Shown: one piece after another, positions 1 to 6,013 of the stretch
How positions within the stretch are numbered: position 1 is the first letter of the stretch
Layout of the letters: every line of letters begins with the position of its first letter
NCBI GenBank assembly: GCA_027483785.1
Contig: JAIXTU010000066.1
Span: 1 to 7,610, forward strand
Direction: 5' to 3'
Length of the DNA: 7,610 bases
From: Flavobacterium sp.
GTDB taxonomy: Bacteria > Bacteroidota > Bacteroidia > Flavobacteriales > Flavobacteriaceae
Made by a program: the position numbers and the translations under genes
Notes under the pieces: generated by a model
The model's database searches: none
What the model saw: the letters and a program-made list of their open reading frames with translations, nothing else
What the model was told of the DNA's origin: nothing

Positions 1-639
1 ATCTACTGGCAAGAAGAATTTATCGATGCAACCGATTTGGAGAGTAATCCCTGCACAAATGCGGTGTATCAAGAAATGAAGCAAACACAATTAATGGCAA
101 AGTTATTGCGGCGCTTCTCTGGTACAAAGCCTATTTTGAATCTAGATTGGGATATCGCAGATTTGGGAGCTTGTAATGCAAACGGTTGTTTAAATGGTCA
201 AACAACTTATACTAGTGGAGATTCTTATGTAAATATCACCCTAAACTCTAATATGATTAGTGCCGCCTCAAAAATTTGGATTGCTAAAACGATGCTGCAT
301 GAGTTAATACATGCCGAGATAATTAGGTTGTTAGTTATGGAAGGAGATGAGGACTTGGATCCGGATCCAAATAATTTTCCCTCACTTTGGGATGCATATG
401 TAAATAATTCATCAAATTTTGACCATGAATACATGGCGAACTACTATGTAAGCAAAATGTCTGGAGCACTACAAGAATATTGCAACAGTGCGGGAATCAC
501 AGCAACACCAGAAACTTTAACTGCTATTTGTTGGAGTGGACTACATAATACAACGGCGTGGAACAGTCTACCTCAAACAACTAGACAGAATTATTTTAAC
601 ACGTGGATTTTAGAATTGTCTGCAGGAGGTTGTCCTTAA
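1..639 (+). CDS. C-terminal part of a zincin-like (HExxH) putative metallopeptidase-domain protein, 5' end outside window
   Basis: The frame is open from base 1 to a TAA at 637-639, giving 212 visible residues, so the start lies upstream; the in-frame TTG at 37 is probably internal. The key motif is HELIH (bases 298-312, visible residues 100-104), preceded by a strand-like stretch (YVNITLN) and a helix, as in gluzincin/SprT-like zinc peptidases. A downstream HEYMANYY segment (bases 424-447) could supply a third zinc ligand or helix partner. A short C-terminal segment (LTAICWSGL...TTAWNSL) matches what I remember of C-terminal domains in long flavobacterial secreted or RHS-type proteins. The two HExxH histidines and the glutamate are intact, so activity is possible. 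The substrate is unknown. The next gene begins 17 bp downstream, suggesting co-transcription. The metal-binding fold is fairly secure; the protease role and the parent architecture are inference. Confidence 0.72.
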   Translation: MYWQEEFIDATDLESNPCTNAVYQEMKQTQLMAKLLRRFSGTKPILNLDWDIADLGACNANGCLNGQTTYTSGDSYVNITLNSNMISAASKIWIAKTMLHELIHAEIIRLLVMEGDEDLDPDPNNFPSLWDAYVNNSSNFDHEYMANYYVSKMSGALQEYCNSAGITATPETLTAICWSGLHNTTAWNSLPQTTRQNYFNTWILELSAGGCP

Positions 640-656
640 TTAAAAAAGTTAAACGC

Positions 657-1055
657 ATGAAAACATTTTTCACGGCACTAATTCTCTTCATAGCGTTTGT
701 GTCAAGTGCTCAAAAAATTATTGCTTTTAAGAAAAACGGCGTAATTTTCACCAAAGAGTATTTTGGAAACAACAAGCAAAAGTTTACTCCTAGCATAGGG
801 GATTTGATTGATATTGAGAAACAGTTAAGGAAATCAAAAGAGGACTTTTCGGGCTTCTACCGACAATATATTGGGATAAATACTCCAAAAAATGAAATTG
901 TCGTTCAATTAATTCCACAATCAAGAGTTAAATTGTATAAGAAATGGCGCACAAATTATCTCCGTATTCAAGATGATATTGAAATCCGATACGCCTACTA
1001 TGATTTAAAAACTAAAAAGTTACTCGTAAAGCCGAAAGACAAATTTGGAGGTTAA
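657..1055 (+). CDS. Small predicted exported protein of unknown function
   Basis: 132 residues from ATG 657. I preferred this start to the upstream in-frame GTG at 603 because it begins a clean signal peptide: MK, a hydrophobic core of about 14 residues (TFFTALILFIAFVS), then a likely cleavage site after SSA (residue 18). The earlier start would bury that signal and overlap the preceding gene. The mature part is about 114 residues, rich in lysine and aromatic residues, with no cysteine and no second membrane segment. A central stretch (IEKQLRKSKEDF..FYRQYIGI, about residues 54-76) resembles small flavobacterial proteins I recall lying directly after large secreted or RHS proteins; this is memory, not a search. 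No catalytic motif is visible. It probably shares a transcript with the zincin-like gene upstream and ends at the hairpin at 1116-1151. A partner or immunity-like role is possible but unproven. Confidence 0.7.
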   Translation: MKTFFTALILFIAFVSSAQKIIAFKKNGVIFTKEYFGNNKQKFTPSIGDLIDIEKQLRKSKEDFSGFYRQYIGINTPKNEIVVQLIPQSRVKLYKKWRTNYLRIQDDIEIRYAYYDLKTKKLLVKPKDKFGG

Positions 1056-1115
1056 TTAATACTGTTTATACAGTCAGATTGGTTGCATAATTAAAAATTA
1101 AATTAGAGCTTTTAA

Positions 1116-1151
1116 AAAACCGTTGTAAAACAACTTGTTTGCAACGGTTTT
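1116..1151 (+). terminator. Rho-independent terminator after the zincin-like/exported-protein unit
   Basis: The arms 1116-1129 and 1138-1151 form a 14-bp stem with one G-U pair, around an 8-nt loop (1130-1137). The GC-rich middle (CCGTTG/CAACGG) is followed by a T-rich tail (TTTTGTATTCTCTTTT). It lies 60 bp after the stop at 1055 and is well placed to end that plus-strand transcript. Confidence 0.75.
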
Positions 1152-1238
1152 GTATTCTCTTTTAAATCAAAAAGATCAAGCAACTTCTGTTTTTTTATGC
1201 GCATGAGGTTTAGTATTGTCTCCTTGGCAACGATTGCC

Positions 1239-1377
1239 CTAGCCGCGATAGCAGTAGAAAGCGTAGGCAGCGGTTGCCGTTTGAGCTGCGGTGAAAAAGA
1301 GCGACCAGCGGAAGCTACTTTTGCACCTTCAGCGAAACGGCGGCCGCAAGTACGCTTGTAACGGATAGCGCGATTAG
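1239..1377 (+). ncRNA. Structured intergenic element, candidate Flavo-1-like non-coding RNA
   Basis: No protein is evident here, but the stretch folds into one long interrupted hairpin. Helices, outer to inner: 1239-1247 with 1369-1377 (one wobble, one C-A mismatch); 1259-1265 with 1351-1357 (7 perfect pairs); 1270-1282 with 1335-1347 (13 pairs, two wobbles); 1285-1288 with 1330-1333; 1290-1293 with 1324-1327; 1295-1299 with 1318-1322; 1300-1302 with 1314-1316. An 11-by-11 internal loop (1248-1258 and 1358-1368) separates the first two. Three pairs are G-U only if the plus strand is transcribed, against one for the minus strand, which favours plus. The ends (CCCTAGCCGCGATAG and GGATAGCGCGATTAGCT) resemble a common flavobacterial intergenic element that I associate with the Flavo-1 RNA motif; that naming is from memory. 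A weak -7-like TAGTATTG lies at 1211-1218, and a terminator hairpin follows 25 nt downstream. Function unknown. Confidence 0.55.
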
Positions 1378-1402
1378 CTTCAAATAAAAAATTGGCGCAA
1401 AA

Positions 1403-1425
1403 AAATCGGCCGAAAAAGCCGATTT
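1403..1425 (-). terminator. Terminator of pyk, probably bidirectional
   Basis: Perfect 8-bp stem (1403-1410 with 1418-1425, core ATCGGC/GCCGAT) around a 7-nt loop. On the minus strand it starts 23 bp after the pyk stop and is followed by a run of seven T (complement of A 1399-1405). On the plus strand it is followed by ATTTTTATT, so it can also end the structured RNA at 1239-1377. Confidence 0.8.
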
Positions 1426-1448
1426 ATTTTTATTGAAACGGGTTCGTT

Positions 1449-2879
1449 TTACACGATTTCTGACACACGTAAAGTATTTACCATTCCTTTTTCGGTAACG
1501 GGCATGGCTGCAAGGTTGATTAGGAAGTCGCCTTTTGCTACAAAACCGCGATCTCTGGCAATTTGATTGATGTCGGTTACCGTATCATCGGTGCTTACAA
1601 ACTTGTCGTAATAGATTGATTTTACGCCCCAAAGCAAATTGAGTTGCGTTAAGATGCGTTTGTTAGACGTGAACACCAAAATATGCGATTGCGGGCGCCA
1701 AGCCGAGATTTGAAAGGCCGTGTAACCGCTGTTGGTTAATGTACAAATGGCTTTTGCCTTAATTACGTTTGCCATACTAGCGGCGTGGTGGCAAATGGAT
1801 TTCGTGATGAAACGTTTGGTGCGCACTTGCGGCGTATTTTGCGGTACTTGAATGAGCGGAGAATCTTCGACCGCCTCGATAATTTGCGTCATTTTTTCAA
1901 TAACCTGAACCGGATAGTTACCAACCGAAGTTTCGCCGGAAAGCATTACCGCATCGGCACCATCCATAACCGAGTTTGCCACGTCGTTAACTTCGGCGCG
2001 AGTCGGCGTGAGGCTGGTAATCATGGTTTCCATCATTTGTGTAGCGATGATCACCGGAATACGAGCCGTTTTGGCACGGTTAACCAATTTCTTTTGAATA
2101 AGCGGAACTTCGTGTGCCGGAACTTCAACACCTAGATCGCCGCGAGCCACCATCAAACCGTCGCAATACGCTACAATTTTATCGATGTTTTCAACACCTT
2201 CTGGTTTTTCAATTTTTGCTATAATCGGAATTTTATGGTCTGAATGTTCTGCGATAAGTTCTTGTAATTCAATTAAGTCATCGGCTGTACGTACGAAAGA
2301 GAGCGCAATCCAATCAACTTTTTGTTCGATGGCGAAGATTGCGTCTTTTACGTCTTTTTTAGTTAAAGCCGGAAGCGACACTTTGGTATTGGGAAGGTTT
2401 ACCCCTTTTTTTGATTTTAGCGGACCGCCTTGTATGACCACGCATTTTACTTCGGCAACGCGATCGGTTTCGATGGCTTCGAAGATGAGTTTACCGTCGT
2501 CGAGGAGGATGCGTTCACCTGGGTTTACATCGGCGGGAAATTCCTTGTAGTTCATGTACACGCGTTCGGCGGTTCCGGGTACGTCTTCGGCGGTCTGGAA
2601 GGTGATGATATCGCCAGGCGACACAACCACGTCTTCTTTCATAACACCTACACGTAGTTTCGGACCTTGTAAATCGCCGAGGATGGCGGTTGTGTAACCA
2701 AATTCGTCGTTTAGGCTTCTAATGGTTTCAATTTTCTCTCGGATATCGTCGTAATCGGCATGTGAGAAATTGACACGAAAAACGTTCACACCGGCGTCAA
2801 TCATTTGCTTCAAGACTTCTCTGGATGAGCAGGCCGGACCGAGCGTTGCTACAATTTTCGTTTTTTTGTTTGTTGGCAT
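1449..2879 (-). CDS. pyk: Pyruvate kinase
   Basis: Catalyses phosphoenolpyruvate + ADP to pyruvate + ATP, the last step of glycolysis, in the cytoplasm; normally a homotetramer. At 476 residues it has the usual bacterial length. The N-terminal motif TKIVATLGPAC (7-17) is followed by the substrate-site residues R35, N37, S39 and H40 (RVNFSH) and by GDLQGPKLR (68-76). The B domain (about 75-170) contains LLDDG and KKGVNLP. The catalytic signature IAKIEKPEGVENID (220-233) holds the proton-handling lysine K222 and metal ligand E224; D248 of VARGDLGVE is the second metal ligand. ATQMMETM (279-286) and PTRAEVNDVANSVMDGADAV complete the barrel. The C-terminal regulatory-type domain runs from about 350 to the end. 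The start ATG lies 1 bp after the stop of the upstream IPExxxVDY gene, which implies one transcript and perhaps translational coupling. A terminator hairpin follows. No odd residues seen. Confidence 0.97.
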   Translation of the reverse strand: MPTNKKTKIVATLGPACSSREVLKQMIDAGVNVFRVNFSHADYDDIREKIETIRSLNDEFGYTTAILGDLQGPKLRVGVMKEDVVVSPGDIITFQTAEDVPGTAERVYMNYKEFPADVNPGERILLDDGKLIFEAIETDRVAEVKCVVIQGGPLKSKKGVNLPNTKVSLPALTKKDVKDAIFAIEQKVDWIALSFVRTADDLIELQELIAEHSDHKIPIIAKIEKPEGVENIDKIVAYCDGLMVARGDLGVEVPAHEVPLIQKKLVNRAKTARIPVIIATQMMETMITSLTPTRAEVNDVANSVMDGADAVMLSGETSVGNYPVQVIEKMTQIIEAVEDSPLIQVPQNTPQVRTKRFITKSICHHAASMANVIKAKAICTLTNSGYTAFQISAWRPQSHILVFTSNKRILTQLNLLWGVKSIYYDKFVSTDDTVTDINQIARDRGFVAKGDFLINLAAMPVTEKGMVNTLRVSEIV

Positions 2880-2880
2880 T

Positions 2881-3366
2881 CTAATAAAAGATTAAGTTGT
2901 TTTTTGACTTCAGTTCGTCAACATTCAGCAGTTGCACGAAAGTCGTCGTATTAATAGTTTTTATTTTTTCGGCAATTTCTTCTGGAGCTTGCGCGGCATT
3001 TTCGATTCGCAGGATATAATCGGCTTTTTTGAATTCAGGAACAAGATACATTTTTGCGCTTCGATACTCGATACTTTCGTTGAAAAGTGAGTCGGGCGTT
3101 GGTTTTAGCGTTTCGATAAAAGTTTGGCTGTTTTTCACCAAGTCAAAAATCTCGTCGGTATCTTCGTTGTGATAGCTGTATCCGGTAAAGGTGCGAATTT
3201 CCTTTTTGAATACGGCTTCGAAGCCTTTGTCGTTAGGTTTTAAATGGATTTGCAGTTTCTCATTTAAGAAAAAAGATAGGCGATAGGGTTCTATGGTTGT
3301 ATGAATAGCAAACGCATGAAAAACCGGCTCATCAAAGTCATCAAATTGCAATTTGTGCAACATCAT
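2881..3366 (-). CDS. IPExxxVDY family protein, function unknown
   Basis: 161 residues from the ATG at 3366. The frame extends ten codons further to 3396, but family members as I remember them begin M-x-x-HKL..DDF, which this start (MMLHKLQFDDF) matches in length, and the longer version would overlap the candidate promoter at 3385-3392. Visible family features are the N-terminal block FHAFAIHTTIEPYRLSFFLN (about 16-35), the eponymous motif in variant form VPEFKKADY (109-117, where the name predicts IPExxxVDY), and the C-terminal LKSKNNLIF. No signal peptide, membrane segment or catalytic motif is seen, so it is presumably cytosolic. It sits between rnc and pyk, an arrangement I recall as recurrent in Bacteroidota, and its stop is 1 bp from the pyk start. 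No biochemical role is known to me. Confidence 0.85.
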   Translation of the reverse strand: MMLHKLQFDDFDEPVFHAFAIHTTIEPYRLSFFLNEKLQIHLKPNDKGFEAVFKKEIRTFTGYSYHNEDTDEIFDLVKNSQTFIETLKPTPDSLFNESIEYRSAKMYLVPEFKKADYILRIENAAQAPEEIAEKIKTINTTTFVQLLNVDELKSKNNLIFY

Positions 3367-3384
3367 CCTTTTGCAAATAAGTTG

Positions 3385-3392
3385 TAAAGATA
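3385..3392 (-). promoter_or_regulatory. Candidate -7 box for the IPExxxVDY-pyk pair
   Basis: On the minus strand this reads TATCTTTA, one base from the Bacteroidota -7 consensus TAnnTTTG, 18 bases upstream of the chosen start. Only a poor TGTG-like -33 match is seen. It lies in the only sizeable gap (95 bp) between fabF and pyk, so it could give pyk its own transcription. Confidence 0.35.
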
Positions 3393-3461
3393 GCAACTAA
3401 AGTGCAAATACACAGCGTTTTTAATACAGGAAACGCGGAATAATCAGCGAAATCGTTGTAG

Positions 3462-4205
3462 TTAAGCTTTTCTAACGATTTGTTTTTGGAGTGCGAAATA
3501 GGCCCGTTGCGCGGCTTTTTCTTCGGCTTTTTTCTTAGAAGTTGCTCGGGCTTTCGCAACCACTGCCTCATTCAAATACAGTCGAACGCCAAAAAAACGT
3601 TCGGTTCCAACCGATTCTTCTTCAAAGGTTTCAAATCGAAAGGTTTTCTTTTCTTTCTGACACCATTCAATGAGTAAACTTTTGTAACTAATTACCTTTC
3701 CTTCGAGTTTGGAAATATCTACATAGGGTTTTATAACTTTCGAGTGAATAAAACGCTCGCAACCCGCGTAGCCTTGGTCGAGAAATAGCGCGCCAACTAA
3801 GGCTTCAAAAATATTTCCGTGAATGTTGTCGCCGAAGTGTTTGGGCGAAACTTTACTTTCTACAAGCTGCACCAAATTGAGGTCTTTTCCCAATTCGTTT
3901 AAATGCTCGCGACTCACGACTTTTGATCGCATTTTGGTGAGATAGCCTTCATCTCCACTGGGCACTTCTCTAAATAAATGCGCAGCCACAACCGATCCGA
4001 GCATGGCGTCGCCTAAGAATTCTAAACGCTCGTAGCTTACCGCGTGTCCGTTTGCATCGGTTTTATTGCTGGAGCGATGCGTGAATGCCGCTTCGTAATA
4101 GGCGATGTTTTTGGGTGCAAATCCTAAGATATTTGACACTTCGGTAAAAAAAATCCCGCCTGTTTCAGCGCGGGATTTGGTAAATATCTTTTTTAGGAAA
4201 CGCAT
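3462..4205 (-). CDS. rnc: Ribonuclease III
   Basis: Cleaves double-stranded RNA in rRNA precursors, structured mRNAs and antisense pairs; acts as a cytosolic homodimer with Mg2+. The 247 residues include about 20 N-terminal residues before the core domain. The signature ERLEFLGDAMLG (59-70) supplies E59, E62 and the metal-binding D66; E86 follows in DEGYLTKMRS. The second acidic cluster reads GNIFEALVGALFLDQG (130-145), with E134 matching the essential E117 of the E. coli enzyme, but the position of E. coli D114 is asparagine (N131, codon AAT at 3813-3815). A double-stranded RNA-binding domain follows (about 172-239), including YKSLLIEWCQ and the basic stretch SKKKAEEKAAQRA. The start ATG lies 3 bp after the fabF stop, so the two genes are almost certainly co-transcribed. 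Identification is secure; the effect of N131 is not known and it may be normal for this lineage. Confidence 0.96.
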   Translation of the reverse strand: MRFLKKIFTKSRAETGGIFFTEVSNILGFAPKNIAYYEAAFTHRSSNKTDANGHAVSYERLEFLGDAMLGSVVAAHLFREVPSGDEGYLTKMRSKVVSREHLNELGKDLNLVQLVESKVSPKHFGDNIHGNIFEALVGALFLDQGYAGCERFIHSKVIKPYVDISKLEGKVISYKSLLIEWCQKEKKTFRFETFEEESVGTERFFGVRLYLNEAVVAKARATSKKKAEEKAAQRAYFALQKQIVRKA

Positions 4206-4208
4206 GAA

Positions 4209-5462
4209 TTAGTCTTCGAGTTTACGAAATAAAACACAAGCGTTATGACCTCCAAAACCAAACGTATTGCTCATCGCTACATTTACTTCGCGTTTTTGTG
4301 CTTTGTTGAGCGTCAGGTTTAACGATGGATCGATGTTTTCATCGACCGTTTCGTGATTAATTGTCGGAGGAATAATACCGTATTTAATGGCGAGAATTGA
4401 TGCAATGGCTTCAATAGCTCCCGCTGCTCCGAGCAAATGGCCCGTCATCGATTTGGTAGAATTGATGTTGATGTTTTTAGCATGTTCGCCAAAAACAGCG
4501 CTAATGGCCTTTAATTCGGCCACATCACCCAGCGGCGTTGAGGTTCCGTGTGTATTGATGTGGTCTACATCTTCCGGATTCATGTTGGCATCGCGCAAGG
4601 TGTTTTTCATTACGGCAATTACACCAATTCCTTCCGGGTGCGGAGCAGTGAGGTGATACGCATCCGACGACATTCCGCCGCCGCCGATTTCACAATATAT
4701 TTTTGCGCCGCGAGCTTTGGCATGTTCGTATTCTTCGAGCACGATTGCTCCAGCACCTTCGCCAAGGACAAATCCGTCGCGGTTTGCATCGAACGGGCGC
4801 GAGGCGGTTTGTGGGCTGTCGTTTCGAGTTGAAAGTGCATGCATGGAGTTAAATCCGCCCATACCAGCAATGGTTACAGCGGCTTCAGACCCTCCTGAGA
4901 TGATCACATCGCACATGCCTAAACGTATGTAGTTAAATGCGTCGATTAAGGCGTTTGCCGAAGATGCACAAGCAGATACCGTAGTGTAGTTTGGTCCCAT
5001 GTAGCCGTTTCGCATCGAAATGTGTGCTGGCGCAATGTCGGCAATCATTTTAGGAATAAAGAACGGATTGAATTTCGGAGTTCCGTCGCCTTTCGCGTAG
5101 TACATCACTTCATCTTGAAAGGTTTCTAAACCGCCAATTCCAGCACCCCAAATAACACCCACGCGGTATTTATCTACATTATCGTGTGTGATTCCGGCGT
5201 CTTTAATGGCTTCGTCGCTAGCAGCAATAGCATATTGGGCAAATTTGTCCAATCGGCGCGCTTCTTTGCGATCCATGTATTGTTCGATATTGAAGTTTTT
5301 GACCTCGCAAGCAAACTTGGTTTTGTGTTTTTCGGTGTCGTAATAGGTAATGGGAGCTGCGCCGCTTTTGCCTTGAATTAAGGCGTCCCAGTATTCGGCA
5401 ACAGAGTTTCCGATTGGAGTTAAGGCTCCTAAGCCGGTTACTACTACTCGTTTCAAGCTCAT
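4209..5462 (-). CDS. fabF: Beta-ketoacyl-[acyl-carrier-protein] synthase II
   Basis: Condenses malonyl-ACP with acyl-ACP to extend fatty acids by two carbons, with release of CO2; cytosolic homodimer of the type II pathway. At 417 residues it has the expected FabF length. The thiolase-fold catalytic triad is complete: nucleophile C165 in TVSACASSANAL, H305 in NTHGTSTPLGD and H342 in KSMTGHLLGAAGA, with the conserved lysine K337 beside it. The N-terminal VVVTGLGALTPIGN (6-19) and the C-terminal glycine loop NTFGFGGHNA (399-408) are also typical. The substrate protein AcpP is encoded immediately upstream but separated by 158 bp with two terminator-like hairpins, so FabF is probably made at a lower level than AcpP. 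rnc follows 3 bp after the stop. No missing residues. A FabB identity is less likely given length and neighbours. Confidence 0.97.
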   Translation of the reverse strand: MSLKRVVVTGLGALTPIGNSVAEYWDALIQGKSGAAPITYYDTEKHKTKFACEVKNFNIEQYMDRKEARRLDKFAQYAIAASDEAIKDAGITHDNVDKYRVGVIWGAGIGGLETFQDEVMYYAKGDGTPKFNPFFIPKMIADIAPAHISMRNGYMGPNYTTVSACASSANALIDAFNYIRLGMCDVIISGGSEAAVTIAGMGGFNSMHALSTRNDSPQTASRPFDANRDGFVLGEGAGAIVLEEYEHAKARGAKIYCEIGGGGMSSDAYHLTAPHPEGIGVIAVMKNTLRDANMNPEDVDHINTHGTSTPLGDVAELKAISAVFGEHAKNININSTKSMTGHLLGAAGAIEAIASILAIKYGIIPPTINHETVDENIDPSLNLTLNKAQKREVNVAMSNTFGFGGHNACVLFRKLED

Positions 5463-5497
5463 ATACTACAATTTTATGCGATAAAAGTAAAAAAATA

Positions 5498-5540
5498 ATA
5501 CCTATGTTTTATTGAATAGTCAATAATGAAACATAGGTAT
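5498..5540 (-). terminator. Long hairpin between acpP and fabF, terminator or attenuator
   Basis: The outer arms 5498-5509 and 5529-5540 pair perfectly over 12 bp (ATACCTATGTTT/AAACATAGGTAT). An inner 6-bp stem (5510-5515 with 5520-5525) closes a 4-nt loop, leaving a 3-nt bulge at 5526-5528. On the minus strand it is followed by TATTTTTTTA, so it can stop transcription between acpP and fabF. The stem is AT-rich, so leakage is likely. Confidence 0.6.
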
Positions 5541-5585
5541 ATAATGTTGTTGACTGCAATACAGTCTGATTTTTTAAAAAATAAA

Positions 5586-5613
5586 AATCCCGCAAGCAAA
5601 CAGCAGCAGGATT
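5586..5613 (-). terminator. Terminator directly after acpP
   Basis: On the minus strand, AATCCTGC (5606-5613) pairs with GCGGGATT (5586-5593) over 8 positions with one G-U pair, around a 12-nt loop. It is followed by TTTATTTTTT. It begins 7 bp after the acpP stop, the usual place for a Rho-independent terminator. Confidence 0.65.
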
Positions 5614-5620
5614 GTTAGTA

Positions 5621-5857
5621 TTATTTTTTAGCCTCTTCGATATAAGAAATTGCTTGACCAACAGTAGCGATGTTTTCTGCTTGATCGTCTGGAATTTGAA
5701 TGTCAAATTCTTTTTCGAATTCCATAATCAATTCAACTGTGTCGAGTGAGTCAGCTCCTAAATCATTCGTGAAGCTAGCTTCGGTTACCACTTCGTTTTC
5801 GTCTACACCTAATTTGTCTACGATGATCGCTTTTACTCTTGATGCAATGTCCGACAT
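5621..5857 (-). CDS. acpP: Acyl carrier protein
   Basis: Small acidic cytosolic carrier that holds growing acyl chains as thioesters on a 4'-phosphopantetheine arm through fatty acid synthesis. The 78 residues match the usual length. The attachment serine is S37 in the canonical GADSLDTVEL motif (34-43), at the start of helix II, whose acidic run (ELIMEFEKEFDIQIPDD, about 42-58) forms the recognition surface for partner enzymes such as FabF. The C-terminal helix is TVGQAISYIEEAKK. The gene is divergent from purN across a 156-bp gap that contains a good -7 box (5888-5895), and it is followed by its own terminator hairpins before fabF. That fits the high expression normally needed for this protein. 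Nothing unusual in the sequence. Confidence 0.97.
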   Translation of the reverse strand: MSDIASRVKAIIVDKLGVDENEVVTEASFTNDLGADSLDTVELIMEFEKEFDIQIPDDQAENIATVGQAISYIEEAKK

Positions 5858-5887
5858 AATTTCTTGTTTTTAAATTTAATTTGTTGA

Positions 5888-5895
5888 CAAAAATA
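5888..5895 (-). promoter_or_regulatory. Candidate -7 box of the acpP promoter
   Basis: The minus strand reads TATTTTTG, a full match to the Bacteroidota consensus TAnnTTTG, 30 bases upstream of the acpP start. No clear TTG is visible at the -33 position; the region is simply very T-rich. Confidence 0.5.
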
Positions 5896-5989
5896 AAAAA
5901 CTTTAAATTAAAAAGGTTGAAGTAGCCGAAAAACTACAAATTGTTGTTCACTTTAGTTTTATAAGGCCACTCATTTTAGGTAAAAACTG

Positions 5990-5997
5990 TTCCTTTG
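5990..5997 (+). promoter_or_regulatory. Candidate -7 box of the purN-rnhA promoter
   Basis: The plus strand reads TTCCTTTG, one base from TAnnTTTG, ending 16 bases before the purN ATG, so the leader would be very short. No -33 match is evident. It shares the 156-bp divergent gap with the acpP promoter. Confidence 0.35.
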
Positions 5998-6013
5998 TAT
6001 TTCGATAACTGCC

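Noticed and set aside
603..656. Earlier GTG start for the small exported protein
   Set aside because: It would place 18 mostly basic residues before a good signal peptide and overlap the preceding gene by 37 bp.
1061..1074. Small dyad ACTGT-TTAT-ACAGT, similar to GACTG-CAATA-CAGTC at 5552-5566
   Set aside because: Five-bp stems with only a short shared flank (CAGTC.GATT); too little to call an operator from two loosely similar sites.
1785..2657. Open frames on the plus strand at 1785-2135, 2185-2550 and 2430-2657
   Set aside because: They lie antisense inside pyk, whose motifs are complete, and their translations show no family features.
3341..3677. Minus-strand frame 3341-3571 and plus-strand frame 3480-3677
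   Set aside because: Both overlap the 3' part of rnc. Their basic or phenylalanine-rich composition comes from the Lys-rich dsRNA-binding domain read out of frame.
4387..5381. Plus-strand open frames at 4387-4656, 4548-4832, 4717-4932 and 5184-5381, and the minus-strand frame at 4619-4870
   Set aside because: They are shadows of fabF in other frames; fabF is intact across the whole interval.
5509..5706. Minus-strand frame overlapping the acpP end
   Set aside because: It runs through the acpP coding sequence in another frame and through both terminator hairpins; no start context or family match.
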